From assembly GCA_022360095.1 (NCBI GenBank), contig JAKSDK010000801.1:62001-126000 (forward strand): a DNA stretch of 64,000 bases, in the 5' to 3' direction. Each line of letters begins with the position of its first letter. Positions within the stretch are counted from its first letter, which is position 1. The stretch is from Phycisphaerales bacterium. Its GTDB lineage: Bacteria > Planctomycetota > Phycisphaerae > UBA1845 > UTPLA1. Position numbers and translations under genes: made by a program. Shown one piece after another: positions 55,245 to 64,000 of the stretch. Under the pieces are notes generated by a model that worked only from the letters and a program-made list of their open reading frames with translations, searched no databases and was not told the origin of the DNA.

Positions 55245-55308
55245 CATATTATGACGATAAATTTTTCCCTGTTTTCGGACGAAAACCATGTGTGACGAAT
55301 CGAGGCAC

Positions 55309-55641
55309 TTACGTTTCGGACTGTCCGGCCGTGTCGACGACGACGGGCGGCTTGGCCACGTCACCGGCGATTAGAGCCGCCGGCACATGACGCCGGACCG
55401 GACTCAGCTCGCGACGGCCGCAGGCCGGGCACGTGGAACAAACCCGCCGGGGCCGGCTTAGCAGGATCGGCAGCAACCCCAGCGGCCCCAGGAGAAGACC
55501 GAAGGCCGCCCCTTGAAGCCCTTGTCCTCGCCGGGCTCCCAGGATTCCACAAAGCACCGGCCAAAAGAGCCACATCAGAATCAGGAGGCCCAGCACAGCA
55601 AACAAATTAGGAATCGTGAATCGTTCAAGCACATCAATCAT
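55309..55641 (-). CDS. Small membrane protein with zinc-ribbon-like CxxC
   Basis: A 110-residue protein from ATG 55641. Two hydrophobic segments (LFAVLGLLILMWLFWPVLCG; GAAFGLLLGPLGLLPILLS) precede CSTCPACGRRELSPVRRH with a short Cys pair. No named family. Upstream of and divergent from the PopT-type gene. The frame extends to 55671 but the ATG at 55641 is better. Confidence 0.65.
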   Translation of the reverse strand: MIDVLERFTIPNLFAVLGLLILMWLFWPVLCGILGARRGQGLQGAAFGLLLGPLGLLPILLSRPRRVCSTCPACGRRELSPVRRHVPAALIAGDVAKPPVVVDTAGQSET

Positions 55642-55962
55642 GGCAAATCTCGCAGCGCGACGACCAATCATTCCGAACGGGCAGAACCCGGGCGCACGTC
55701 AGGGTCTCCATCTTAATTTACGATTTGACCCAATCTGACGCGACAAACATGAATGGACCATCGGCGCGGATACGTCGCGGGAGGCAAAATATCAGACGTC
55801 GCCCGGCCACTCGATTGGCATCGCCCCACTCGCCCGGTAAGGTCTCCACAACGAAAACGCGAGTATTCAGCGATCAGGGCCGCGCCCGTGCAGGTAGGCG
55901 TCCACACGCCAGGGTCCTCAACATTCGCGTTTTGACGCTCAGATTAGGGAGTCTTCATATCG

Positions 55963-56937
55963 ATGGAAAACCAACAGCGGCCGAGTGAATCGACTTCAAA
56001 GGACCCCTCGCCGAAACAAGCAATTCCATGGTTTCGTTGTGGCATCGGCGGCGTGCTAATGGGATTGGCCAATCTCGTCCCGGGTGTGAGTGGCGGAACG
56101 ATGATCCTGATCATCGGCCTGTACGACGACTTCATTTCCTCCGTTGCGGATATCACGCGGTTGAAGTTCACGCGCCGAAGTTTTCTGATCGTCGGAATGA
56201 TCGGCGGCATTGCGATCTTATCCATCGCCATGCTGGCGGGACAAATCGGCAAGCTGATGGACGCCTATCCGTTGGCGATGTATTCGCTCTTCATCGGGAT
56301 GACGCTGGGCGGTGTGCCAATGCTCTGGCAAATGGTCAAACCCTTGAACCCGGGCTCGATCCTTCCGTTGATGGCCGGCATCGCCGTCATGGTCGTCATC
56401 GCGCTGACAACGACCGGCGCATCGCGACTTTCCGACGAAGAGAAAGCCAGCCTCAAGGAGCGCGTCAAGAGCGGTGAATTCATCCTCGAGCCCAATTATG
56501 CCCTCGATATTGCGGCGGGCGTGCTCGGCATGAGTGCCATGGTGCTGCCGGGCGTCTCCGGCGCCTACATGCTGCTGTTGCTCGGTCGATACCGACAAAT
56601 CCTCGGCGCCATCGCGGCTGCAAAGACGTATGTGCTCTCGTTCGGCAAGGAGGGAGATCTGACGTGGTTGCAGATCGTGCTACCGGTGGGAATCGGAGTG
56701 CTCGTCAGCGTCATTGGCGTCACGAATATTCTCAAATGGCTGCTGCATCACCACGAACGACCGACGGTGGCCCTGCTCCTGGGAATTCTGGTCGGCTCAG
56801 CGGTCCTGTTATTTGGCAAAGTGAACGTTCAAACCGGCGGAGACTATGCCACGGCCGGTGGACTGTTGTTGGTCGGCCTGGTTCTCACCCTGGCTCTCGG
56901 GCGAGTGGGCGATGGGGAAAAAACAGGCAAATCGTAA
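55963..56937 (+). CDS. DUF368 membrane protein (PopT-type undecaprenyl phosphate translocase)
   Basis: A 324-residue multi-pass membrane protein. GVLMGLANLVPGVSGGTMIL IIGLYDDFI near the start is the DUF368 signature (PGVSGGT), repeated as GMSAMVLPGVSGAYMLLLLG. This family recycles undecaprenyl phosphate across the membrane for envelope polymers, by published family knowledge. Eight or nine membrane segments are suggested. Next gene downstream is ispE, on the isoprenoid pathway that supplies the lipid, a satisfying neighbour. Confidence 0.9.
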   Translation: MENQQRPSESTSKDPSPKQAIPWFRCGIGGVLMGLANLVPGVSGGTMILIIGLYDDFISSVADITRLKFTRRSFLIVGMIGGIAILSIAMLAGQIGKLMDAYPLAMYSLFIGMTLGGVPMLWQMVKPLNPGSILPLMAGIAVMVVIALTTTGASRLSDEEKASLKERVKSGEFILEPNYALDIAAGVLGMSAMVLPGVSGAYMLLLLGRYRQILGAIAAAKTYVLSFGKEGDLTWLQIVLPVGIGVLVSVIGVTNILKWLLHHHERPTVALLLGILVGSAVLLFGKVNVQTGGDYATAGGLLLVGLVLTLALGRVGDGEKTGKS

Positions 56938-57123
56938 TTCCGGCGAGATAACTCACAGCGCCGAATTGGGAAAATATGACTCCGCCTTGACATATCGCTG
57001 CAAATCGGGGGTACAATTGGGAGAGATTTTAACTACTTGTGATCGAGCAGCGACTTGACGGGCTTCCGCACTGTTGACGTGCAGCATTGCTCCGCATCAC
57101 CCATGTTGGAACGGAAGGCCGGC

Positions 57124-57996
57124 ATGACCACCATGGCGCCACAACTCATACGATGCCGCGCTCCCGCCAAGGTCAATCTGACACTGGCCGTGCTCGGCTC
57201 CCGGAGCGACGGTTTTCACGAGATCGAATCCTGGGTCTTGCCCATCAATTGGTGCGATCAGCTTTCGCTGTCCGCTTCAGACCAGCTATCGCTTCGTGTC
57301 GAGGGCGCTTCAAAAGGCGTACCGGAGGATGCTTCGAATCTGGTCCGGCGCGCGACGACCGCACTCGCACAGGCAGCGGATCGTGAGCCGGCAGTGGCCA
57401 TTGTCCTTGAAAAATCAATCCCTGCCGAAGCAGGACTCGGGGGTGGCAGCAGCGATGCCGCCTCGACGCTGATGGGGTTGAACCGACTTTGGGAGTTGAA
57501 TTGGCCGATCGAGCGACTTGTCCCCATCGCCGCCGAGATCGGTTCGGATGTGCCTTTGTTTCTGAATCCCGGTAGTGTAATTATCCGAGGACGAGGAGAA
57601 CGCGTCGAACGGCTGGAGCGAGGATGGAACGGTCGGCTGGTCGTGGTCGTGCCGCCGTATTCCGTCTCAACGAAGGCGGTTTACGAAGCATGGGAAGCCG
57701 GGGCGCGTTCGGAATCTCTTCATTCGTCGCCGTGGGATGAGCCGACTCTTGAGGGCGAATCGTTGATGGCACGGCTGTACAACGATCTGGAGCCGGCCGC
57801 GTTTGCCGTGGAGCCGCGTCTGCGCAAAGTTCATTCCGCGCTCGAGGAAATCGGCGGGAGACCCGTGCGCATGACCGGCAGCGGGAGTGCGTTCTTCACG
57901 ATTTTTGACCGGCAGGAACCGGCCGAGGCGTGGCGGGCCGACGTGCAGAGTTTCCTGAGTTCCGATTTTCAGGTTCGAGTTTTTTCAGCCGGCTAA
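57124..57996 (+). CDS. ispE: 4-diphosphocytidyl-2-C-methyl-D-erythritol kinase
   Basis: A 290-residue GHMP kinase: APAKVNLTLAVLGSRSDGFH, PAEAGLGGGSSDAASTLMGL (ATP loop), MTGSGSAFFTIFD (C-terminal motif). Fourth step of the MEP isoprenoid route. ATG 57124 has AAGG seven bases upstream and gives the usual N-terminus; the frame opens at 57055. Followed by SpoVG after 50 bases, echoing the Bacillus ispE...spoVG order. Confidence 0.93.
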   Translation: MTTMAPQLIRCRAPAKVNLTLAVLGSRSDGFHEIESWVLPINWCDQLSLSASDQLSLRVEGASKGVPEDASNLVRRATTALAQAADREPAVAIVLEKSIPAEAGLGGGSSDAASTLMGLNRLWELNWPIERLVPIAAEIGSDVPLFLNPGSVIIRGRGERVERLERGWNGRLVVVVPPYSVSTKAVYEAWEAGARSESLHSSPWDEPTLEGESLMARLYNDLEPAAFAVEPRLRKVHSALEEIGGRPVRMTGSGSAFFTIFDRQEPAEAWRADVQSFLSSDFQVRVFSAG

Positions 57997-58046
57997 GACA
58001 CCTATGCCAAGATGAATGGCATTGCGAAGTCGAGGGATAAGGTCAG

Positions 58047-58730
58047 ATGAACATCACTGAAGTCAGAGTCAAAATGGTCAGCGACGGAACCGAACGACTC
58101 CGCGCTTTCTGCAGCGTTACGCTTGACGGCGCATTCGTCATACGTGATTTGAAAATCATCGATGGGTCGCATGGCCCGTTCGTCGCGATGCCGTCGCGAA
58201 AGCTGGCCGATCGATGCCCCGAGTGCAAAGCCAAGAACCACCTCCGAGCGAGGTACTGCAACGAATGCGGCACCAGATTGCACGAAGGCCGTGCCCCTCG
58301 CGATTCACAAGGACGCGTCAAACTCCACGCCGACATTGCACATCCGATCAACGCGGATTGTCGCGAGCAAATACAAACGGCCGTGATTGAAGCCTTTGAG
58401 GATGAATTGGAGCTCTCCAAGAAGCCTGGTTACAGACCCCAGGTCGACGACTTCGACGACATCGAGGAAGAACTCGAACCCGTGGGACAAGATGATGACG
58501 ATGGATCAAACTACGACGAGTTCATTAGCGATTTGAAAGCGTCCGTGGAAAACAAGCGAAATAGAACAATTGTTCAAACCGCGGAACCCGCCTCCCATGG
58601 CAAGTCCGGTTCAGAATCGAGGATATCCGAGACGGCCGTTGTGGATGACCAGCCCGAAGAAAAAGAACTCGCCAAAAACGAGCCGCCGCCGCTTGACGAA
58701 GACGACAGTTTCGGGGCAGGCATCGTCTGA
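58047..58730 (+). CDS. spoVG: SpoVG-family protein with inserted zinc ribbon
   Basis: A 227-residue protein. Residues 1-52 match SpoVG ([35 protein letters not shown]) and the core resumes with [20 protein letters not shown]. Between them sits a zinc ribbon ([20 protein letters not shown], ~58-78) and linker. The C-terminal ~95 residues are acidic and disordered-looking. SpoVG proteins bind nucleic acid and tune gene expression in other phyla. The insert splits the normally compact fold. Start ATG 58047. Confidence 0.85.
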   Translation: MNITEVRVKMVSDGTERLRAFCSVTLDGAFVIRDLKIIDGSHGPFVAMPSRKLADRCPECKAKNHLRARYCNECGTRLHEGRAPRDSQGRVKLHADIAHPINADCREQIQTAVIEAFEDELELSKKPGYRPQVDDFDDIEEELEPVGQDDDDGSNYDEFISDLKASVENKRNRTIVQTAEPASHGKSGSESRISETAVVDDQPEEKELAKNEPPPLDEDDSFGAGIV

Positions 58731-59034
58731 GTGGCGACGGACCCTGTGAAGAGCAATAAGCTCTTGCAACTCATGTCTCTGTGCTTCAAGAAGCCCAACA
58801 CCCCTCTATTTTGATGATTTCTCGCGCAGAAGTCGCACAGGTTGAATTCAGGTCACGGTCTTGTGATAATATTGGCATGGGAGGAGTAGGACGTCGGTTT
58901 CGAGGATCCTCGACAAGAGGACTCTGGGAGCGGGGAACGTCTTGACCTCCTGACTGAATGCGAGCCGAGCCAGCCTGCGGTGGGACGACGTACGCTCACA
59001 CCGCAAACCAATGACCGCGAATGGAGGATTGAGG
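58731..59034. other. Gene-free region
   Basis: About 300 bases before the secreted repeat protein; no recognisable site. Confidence 0.5.
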
Positions 59035-60939
59035 ATGCAGTTTGCACGTCAACGAAGACTCGCCAGTGTCGTGTTGGGACTTGGTTCGATTCTATTAGGC
59101 TGCGCAACCATCGTCAGCGCGGACGGGCCCGCCGCGAACAGAGCGGTCGCTGAGAGGCCGATGGCTGACAATCGGATCGCCCTGAAATCACCGGTCCAAC
59201 TGCAAAATATGCGTTATTACCGTTGCTCGACGACTGGATCGTGGAGCGTGGAGGATCGGCCGATCAGCAATCGGCCGCCCGAAGGGTTTGAGTTGCAGGC
59301 CCCTGCCCAGCATGCAACCGCCCTACGAGGGAGTTTTGGCTGCTCGGGTGCTACGACGACGGTGACTCACACGGATGCGGATTTTGGTGGCGGTTCGTTT
59401 AACGTGCAGGCCGGTTTTGGAGAAAGTGAAATAGCGGCGACCTCCTACACGATTCCAGCCGGCGACTTCCCTATTCAGATTGACGCGATTGAGGCCATCT
59501 TCGCCCAACAGAGTGCGGTCGTAACAACGACCACGGAATGGTCGGTTCTCGTGTGGGAAGGCACACCCGATACAGGGACGCTTGTTGCGGAGTTCATGTC
59601 TGACGATGTTGTTCTTCCACATCTTGTTCTCGCCCCCGGAACGCAAGGCGCAAACATCCTGGTCCAGGTGGACCCGGGTGATCCCATGCAGATCGTTGTA
59701 AACGACAATGGGACTCAAACTTTCTCCGTCGGCTACCGAATCGATATGCACAACAATCAGACCCAAAACCCGTGCTCCGTCCCGCCTCCATCTAACTCGA
59801 ATGCGTTTCCGACCACGGACGTCAGCGGTCTGTCGCAGTCGGCTCAGAACTGGATTTTCGCACTTAATTGTCCCGGCCCTCTTTCCTGTGCACCCGGTGG
59901 AGGTTGGTTCAGGTTCCAAGATCTCTTTTTCTTGTGCATTCCAAGCGGCGACTGGGTGATCCGGGCCAGCTATTGTGCGGTGCCGGGTTCTCAAATCGGC
60001 GCCTGCTGCGAAGCGGACACCACGTGTACAAGCCCGATTGACGACGCGTCCTGCGTCGCGCTGGGCGGAAACTTCCAAGGCGAGGGGACCGATTGCGGCT
60101 CCGTCACATGCCCGAACCTGTTCGGCGCATGCTGCCGCGCCGACGGCACCTGCGATGATAACGATGTCCTGCTGGAGGACTGTGAAGGCCCTGGCGAGAT
60201 CTTTTCACAGGACATGACCTGCGCTCAGGTCGAACCCTGTCCGCAGCCATCAGGCGCCTGTTGTACGGATTTCGGGCCCGGCTGCGTGTTTGTTCCGGAA
60301 GCCAGTTGCTCGGCTGATCCGTTTAACGGAACCTGGTTGGGTGCGTTCACCGATTGTGTCGCGGGAGCCTGTGACGGCGCCTGTTGCAACCCGACGACAG
60401 GATTCTGCTCGATTGAAAATGAGAAGCTCTGCAATCAGTTCGGAAGTCAGTTCCAGGGACCGGGAACCGCTTGCGTCGGCCCGAGCAGCGACCAATGCCC
60501 GACCGCTGCCTGCTGCCTGCCGGATGGAATGTGCATGGACTTGACGGTCGTTGATTGTGACGCCCAGCAAGGCACCTATAACGACGGCGAAGTGTGTGCC
60601 TCGTTCAAGTGCCCGCAGCCCTTGGGAGCCTGTTGCCTTACGTCAGGTGGCTGTCTCTCGGATATCACGCAGGCGACGTGCGAAGGGCAAGGCCAAACGT
60701 GGGCCGGCCCCGATACGGTCTGTCCGGGCGGCTGCCAGCAAGGCTGCCCCGGGAGTGATGGCGACCTGAATACGGACACAACCATCGATAGTCTCGATAT
60801 TCAAGGATTTGTCGACTGCATGCTCACGGGAGCCAGCTCCAACCCGAACGTGAATTGCGATTGCGGCGACTTTGACGGCATGAACGGCGTGGATGATGCT
60901 GACGTTCCCGGGATGATCGGCGCGCTACTGGCCCCGTAA
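59035..60939 (+). CDS. Secreted GACC-repeat protein with dockerin-like C-terminus
   Basis: A 634-residue protein from ATG 59035 with a signal peptide (RLASVVLGLGSILLGCATIV). After ~300 residues of beta-type sequence there are six Cys-rich repeats of about 40 residues, each with [GA]ACC (GACCEADTTC, GACCRADGTC, AACCLPDGMC, GACCLTSGGC). The last ~60 residues (DLNTDTTIDSLDIQGFVDCM; CDCGDFDGMNGVDDADVPGM) are two EF-hand-like dockerin-type loops, probably calcium-binding. Such proteins are common in Planctomycetota. Likely extracellular. Confidence 0.8.
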   Translation: MQFARQRRLASVVLGLGSILLGCATIVSADGPAANRAVAERPMADNRIALKSPVQLQNMRYYRCSTTGSWSVEDRPISNRPPEGFELQAPAQHATALRGSFGCSGATTTVTHTDADFGGGSFNVQAGFGESEIAATSYTIPAGDFPIQIDAIEAIFAQQSAVVTTTTEWSVLVWEGTPDTGTLVAEFMSDDVVLPHLVLAPGTQGANILVQVDPGDPMQIVVNDNGTQTFSVGYRIDMHNNQTQNPCSVPPPSNSNAFPTTDVSGLSQSAQNWIFALNCPGPLSCAPGGGWFRFQDLFFLCIPSGDWVIRASYCAVPGSQIGACCEADTTCTSPIDDASCVALGGNFQGEGTDCGSVTCPNLFGACCRADGTCDDNDVLLEDCEGPGEIFSQDMTCAQVEPCPQPSGACCTDFGPGCVFVPEASCSADPFNGTWLGAFTDCVAGACDGACCNPTTGFCSIENEKLCNQFGSQFQGPGTACVGPSSDQCPTAACCLPDGMCMDLTVVDCDAQQGTYNDGEVCASFKCPQPLGACCLTSGGCLSDITQATCEGQGQTWAGPDTVCPGGCQQGCPGSDGDLNTDTTIDSLDIQGFVDCMLTGASSNPNVNCDCGDFDGMNGVDDADVPGMIGALLAP

Positions 60940-61051
60940 TGTCGGCGAAATGTCGAGTCTTCGGTCAGAATCGCGAACGCCGGTAACGGACCGTGGGGAA
61001 TCTCCCGGCGAGCGCATCTGATCGTCGAGGCTGTCATGGGAAGGCGCGTTC

Positions 61052-61333
61052 TCAGTCGATCACGACATCATCAAGGGCGGAACAACTGATCACAGTCTCC
61101 GCAAAGACGAAGATCCGCTTTCGATTCGCCCGAATTCCATGAGTTCGAGCTTCGCAGATGTATCGCTCCTTTGTCACGTGTCCCTCTGACCGATCGCGAA
61201 TATCAGCGCCTTCCAGCCAGAAACCGTCCCGATGAATCTCACGAAGGGTACCGAGATAGGTCATCGGGCCGGCGGTGTCCAGGACCACTTCATGACCGAT
61301 AAGCTGCGCGAGACTGGCGTTGCACTCTGCCAT
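61052..61333 (-). CDS. Small protein with LSm/Hfq-like region
   Basis: A 93-residue protein. LIGHEVVLDTAGPMTYLGTL REIHRDGFWLEGADIRD has the strand pattern of an LSm fold (variable, hydrophobic-alternating), and the tail GIRANRKRIFVFAETVISCS follows. This might be an RNA-binding or PilZ-type small protein; LSm is an inference by pattern only. It stands alone. Confidence 0.55.
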   Translation of the reverse strand: MAECNASLAQLIGHEVVLDTAGPMTYLGTLREIHRDGFWLEGADIRDRSEGHVTKERYICEARTHGIRANRKRIFVFAETVISCSALDDVVID

Positions 61334-61486
61334 GGCGTCTTATTGAGTTCATTTTCCGGTTCAACAAAGGGAGCGACTTGGTTTCGACCGACACGCATTT
61401 CATCCTATATAATAGGCGAGAGCTTGACGCAATGAGTCAGCCTTCATAAGAATCCGCTACCGGAAGGTGTGCCGGAGAACGAATGA

Positions 61487-62479
61487 ATGACCGTGACTAA
61501 TCGAAAACAACTGATTTGGCTGCTGGGGACGTTGATGCTCGTAGGCGGGCTGATTCTCATAGACGTTGCCAGAGCGGGTTCTTCTGCGCCAACGATTCAG
61601 ACGCCGAGATGGGCTGATCTCGTCAAAACACACGCTATGCATGCCACGATGAACGATCCGTCTGACGTCGAAGAAAATGAAGAGGAAGATGAATACGATG
61701 ACATCAGACCGGGCCAGGCTCCGAAGTTGAAAAAACTCAGCCCTGAAGAAATCAGTCGCATTCGATACATGGAACTTCGAGGCATGCGATTAAAAACGAA
61801 GATCCCGGACCGTGTCCAGGTCAAGATTGCCAGGGACACGATTGACGAATTTCTGATCGAGATGGAGGGGCACCCCGATTTTCGCGGCAAGAAGAGGCGG
61901 CGCGAGTTTCTCAAAAAGACGCCACCACAGAAACTTCATATCATGGCAAAATATCGAGGTCCTGATTACGCGGACAGAGTCGAAATTCGCAATGATCCGG
62001 AGATCTTCGTCGAATTCAGACGGCATGTCCTTCCGACATTGCTCAGAACCTGCGCGACAAGCGGATGTCATTCGCCCACGAACGAGGAGGCATTCGGTTT
62101 CAGGTTGTTTAAAGACCCCAAGAAAACCGATGCGACGGTCTATGCGAATTTCATCATCGTGAACGATCTTGAACGAGGCCGTCAACGGATGATTGACAGA
62201 GGCCAACCGGAAGACTCCCTGTTGTTAACGTACATGTTGCCGAAAAAGGACGTCAAGGTGGAGTTTCGCCATCCGGGAGACGTGGACTACAAACCCGTGT
62301 TTCAATCGCGTAAGGCCCCGCGGCTCAAACGCATCCAAAGGTGGATTGCATCGCTGAAGCACCCGGCCGAAGACTATGGTGTCCGACTCATCCCGCGACC
62401 TCCGATGGACCAGGAAGAAGAGGACGATGCGTCTGCCACTTCCCGTCCGAATAGCAAAGCGAAGACCCCGCCAAAATGA
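61487..62479 (+). CDS. Secreted protein with CX4CH haem-like motif
   Basis: A 330-residue protein from ATG 61487 with a membrane/signal segment (LIWLLGTLMLVGGLILIDVA). The C-terminal part holds CATSGCHSP (C-x4-C-H), a haem-c-like motif with four rather than two residues, set in VLPTLLRTCATSGCHSPTNE. Regions of high charge (EENEEEDEYDDI) and RIRYMELRGMRLKTKIPDRV suggest an extended protein. Related sequences with CxxxxCH occur in planctomycete cytochrome-like proteins. A haem or metal function is inferred. Confidence 0.7.
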   Translation: MTVTNRKQLIWLLGTLMLVGGLILIDVARAGSSAPTIQTPRWADLVKTHAMHATMNDPSDVEENEEEDEYDDIRPGQAPKLKKLSPEEISRIRYMELRGMRLKTKIPDRVQVKIARDTIDEFLIEMEGHPDFRGKKRRREFLKKTPPQKLHIMAKYRGPDYADRVEIRNDPEIFVEFRRHVLPTLLRTCATSGCHSPTNEEAFGFRLFKDPKKTDATVYANFIIVNDLERGRQRMIDRGQPEDSLLLTYMLPKKDVKVEFRHPGDVDYKPVFQSRKAPRLKRIQRWIASLKHPAEDYGVRLIPRPPMDQEEEDDASATSRPNSKAKTPPK

Positions 62480-63206
62480 GCTGCGCGAAAGACTCTTGAC
62501 CACAAGCCTGATTATCGCAGGAACGGGACTGGCCGCAGTGATGGCCGCGACAATCTCCCTGCGCCGACGCCGCACGTCTTCACAACTCCGAAACCTTGCC
62601 AGAAAACACGGGTGGGAAATCGTACTTCCTCAGACGGAAAATTGGGCGGTTCGGCTCTGTGACGTGCCCCTTATGCAGGTCGGCCACAGTCGTCGTGTCG
62701 GCCCCACGCTCCGGCCTCACCAGGGTCTATGGCTGTTTCCTTATGTTTTCGAAACAGGCTTCGAGCACAGACGAGACACCCACACGTGGCGATTCGTCAT
62801 TTGTGACGTCGAGCATCATTGTGGACGAGCCCTGATCACCCGACAGGATTGGCTGATTGCCGCCGCAACGTCCGCCGCCACGGACAAAATTCACCTAACC
62901 CAAGCTCAATCCGGTCCCAACCCTTCGCCCGGCTCGACCGCGCTCGTAGAAGATTACGAAGAATGGCTCGAACGACTTGAAGGCACCCTCAAAAATTGGC
63001 TCACACAACAACCCAAGGAAAGAACCTGGGAATTCTTGCCTAATACAATCGTGGGATACGAACCCGGCGAATTTCATGAAGACGCGCTGGTCGCTTTGGC
63101 GGACAGCGCGACGGAGCTGGCCCGACGCTGGAAAACGGTCGACTCAAATCAGGAATCTTCCGATTCCTCGGCGTCCGATGACGGCGCGGAACTGACCGTG
63201 GGTTGA
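62427..63206 (+). CDS. Hypothetical membrane-anchored protein
   Basis: About 259 residues from ATG 62427, overlapping the previous gene by 53 bases. A hydrophobic segment (SLIIAGTGLAAVMAATISL) near the start is followed by a soluble domain (CDVPLMQVGHSRRVGPTLRP; FVICDVEHHCGRALITRQDW). No family recognised. Its 3' end overlaps the convergent kinase gene by 58 bases. The start may be later or earlier. Confidence 0.6.
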   Translation: MRLPLPVRIAKRRPRQNELRERLLTTSLIIAGTGLAAVMAATISLRRRRTSSQLRNLARKHGWEIVLPQTENWAVRLCDVPLMQVGHSRRVGPTLRPHQGLWLFPYVFETGFEHRRDTHTWRFVICDVEHHCGRALITRQDWLIAAATSAATDKIHLTQAQSGPNPSPGSTALVEDYEEWLERLEGTLKNWLTQQPKERTWEFLPNTIVGYEPGEFHEDALVALADSATELARRWKTVDSNQESSDSSASDDGAELTVG

Positions 63207-64000
63207 GTGCTGGTGGGTTGCGTCGTCGGCGATTGGTCCTTGGAATTCTGCTGCGCATCAATGATGGCACGGAGGATTTCCAGAATGTGGTCCTTCGGCA
63301 TTTCCTGTGTTTCGTCGGATGTCGGCCCGGCTGAAACATCGGCGGGTTTCTGGCTCATCTGCGGACGGACAAGATCGAACTCCGTGTGTTTGTCCGGAAC
63401 CTCGGCCTGTTCGGAGTCCATCTCTTGAGCAAGCTGCGCACCACTCTCGACAAATACTTGGAGACCGGCGGAATACAGATCCGAGTTTTCCGCGACACCA
63501 CGATTGATGATATCCAGGGCTCTCGCCAGCCTGGGATCCAGCGTCTTGACGACCGATTCATAGGCCGCTCGAGCCTTTTCCGCTTCCGCCCGCTGGTGCT
63601 CCAGCATCTCCTTGGAATGCTTGAGTTTTTCTTCTTTGGCTTTGAGTTGCTCCTCCTGCTGTCTGATGGCCGTTTCTTTCTGATCCAATTGAGTCACGAA
63701 ATGCCGAACGACCAGAGCCAACGCCCCGGTGATCACGACCAACGCCGTGGCGACCCCGACCAATAGACGGTGTTTCCAAACCGCCTTTTTTAGAATGTAG
63801 AGACCGCTTGCCGGCTTGACGGAGATGGGCTCACCCGCGAGATACCGCATGATGTCGCTATGAAAGGCGTCCAGGGATTGATAACGATCGTCCTTGCTCT
63901 TCTCCAGTGCCTTCATCATGATCGCGGAGAGTTCACCGTCGATCTTGCTGTCATGAGAGCTGGGAGACACGGGCTCGGCGTGGGCGATGTTCTCAAGAAG
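63149..64000 (-). CDS. Ser/Thr protein kinase, C-terminal part (5' end off window)
   Basis: The frame runs to the window edge (at least 283 residues) and ends at 63149. It starts inside the kinase C-lobe (LLENIAHAEPVSPSSHDSKI; ALEKSKDDRYQSLDAFHSDI, with the conserved Arg), then a juxtamembrane region, a membrane helix (LLVGVATALVVITGALALVV), and a long coiled coil (KAKEEKLKHSKEMLEHQRAE). The tail is Ser/Thr/Glu-rich and overlaps the convergent gene by 58 bases. Catalytic motifs lie beyond the edge. Confidence 0.88.
   Translation of the reverse strand, partial: LLENIAHAEPVSPSSHDSKIDGELSAIMMKALEKSKDDRYQSLDAFHSDIMRYLAGEPISVKPASGLYILKKAVWKHRLLVGVATALVVITGALALVVRHFVTQLDQKETAIRQQEEQLKAKEEKLKHSKEMLEHQRAEAEKARAAYESVVKTLDPRLARALDIINRGVAENSDLYSAGLQVFVESGAQLAQEMDSEQAEVPDKHTEFDLVRPQMSQKPADVSAGPTSDETQEMPKDHILEILRAIIDAQQNSKDQSPTTQPTSTQPTVSSAPSSDAEESEDS

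Noticed and set aside
1-64000. CRISPR array, IS element or complete tRNA/rRNA genes
   Set aside because: No regularly spaced direct repeats, no transposase and no full tRNA or rRNA seen; the only dense repeats are the LDRA and pentapeptide coding repeats.

Overview
The window reads as a chromosome segment from a Planctomycetota-type bacterium, probably Phycisphaerae-like. The phylum call is an inference from family content: a translationally coupled ECF sigma factor and Ser/Thr kinase, a second Ser/Thr kinase, an H-X9-DG-type prepilin, Cys-rich 'GACC' repeats with a dockerin-like tail, and a C-terminal hydrophobic/poly-Arg sorting-like signal. It divides into a prophage (left half) and ordinary chromosome (right half).

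1-29.1 kb is the late region of a siphovirus-like prophage, almost entirely on the minus strand. In transcription order it carries: a small-terminase-like protein, a PadR regulator with its own promoter, a permease-prefix-like protein, a GroES-like co-chaperonin, large terminase, portal, Mu F-like minor head protein, fused protease/scaffold, decoration protein, major capsid candidate, a strong terminator, connector proteins, tail tube, a tail assembly chaperone with a predicted -1 frameshift on an A8 run, tape measure, distal tail and hub proteins, Cys-rich proteins, a gpG-like protein, two paralogous appendage proteins, a membrane protein, and a lipoprotein cut by the window edge. Integrase, repressor and replication genes are not in the window.

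The most interesting object is at 20.1-23.5 kb. A PD-(D/E)XK-NACHT STAND NTPase sits on the opposite strand between the portal and minor-head genes, with its own consensus promoter. Its C-terminal half contains an in-frame minisatellite encoding LDRA repeats. This looks like anti-phage defence cargo carried inside a phage structural operon.

29.3-31.9 kb holds two convergent pentapeptide-repeat genes, one with membrane segments and one with a C-terminal TIR domain. A tRNA-Leu(UAA) 5' half, broken just after the anticodon loop (31,953-31,990), is a good candidate for an attachment junction at the edge of the mobile element.

32.3-64 kb is chromosomal. It includes a YedK/HMCES-like protein, PilZ proteins (one alone, three in an operon), the ECF-kinase pair, a lipoprotein lipase, a hybrid histidine kinase, a nucleoside phosphorylase, secreted repeat proteins and a diguanylate cyclase. 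It also holds a tightly overlapping argR-argG-argH-proB-proA operon with an ARG-box-like operator on its promoter, a DUF368/PopT-type transporter, ispE followed by a SpoVG protein carrying an inserted zinc ribbon, a GACC-repeat/dockerin-like secreted protein, a CX4CH haem-like protein, and a second Ser/Thr kinase cut by the right edge.
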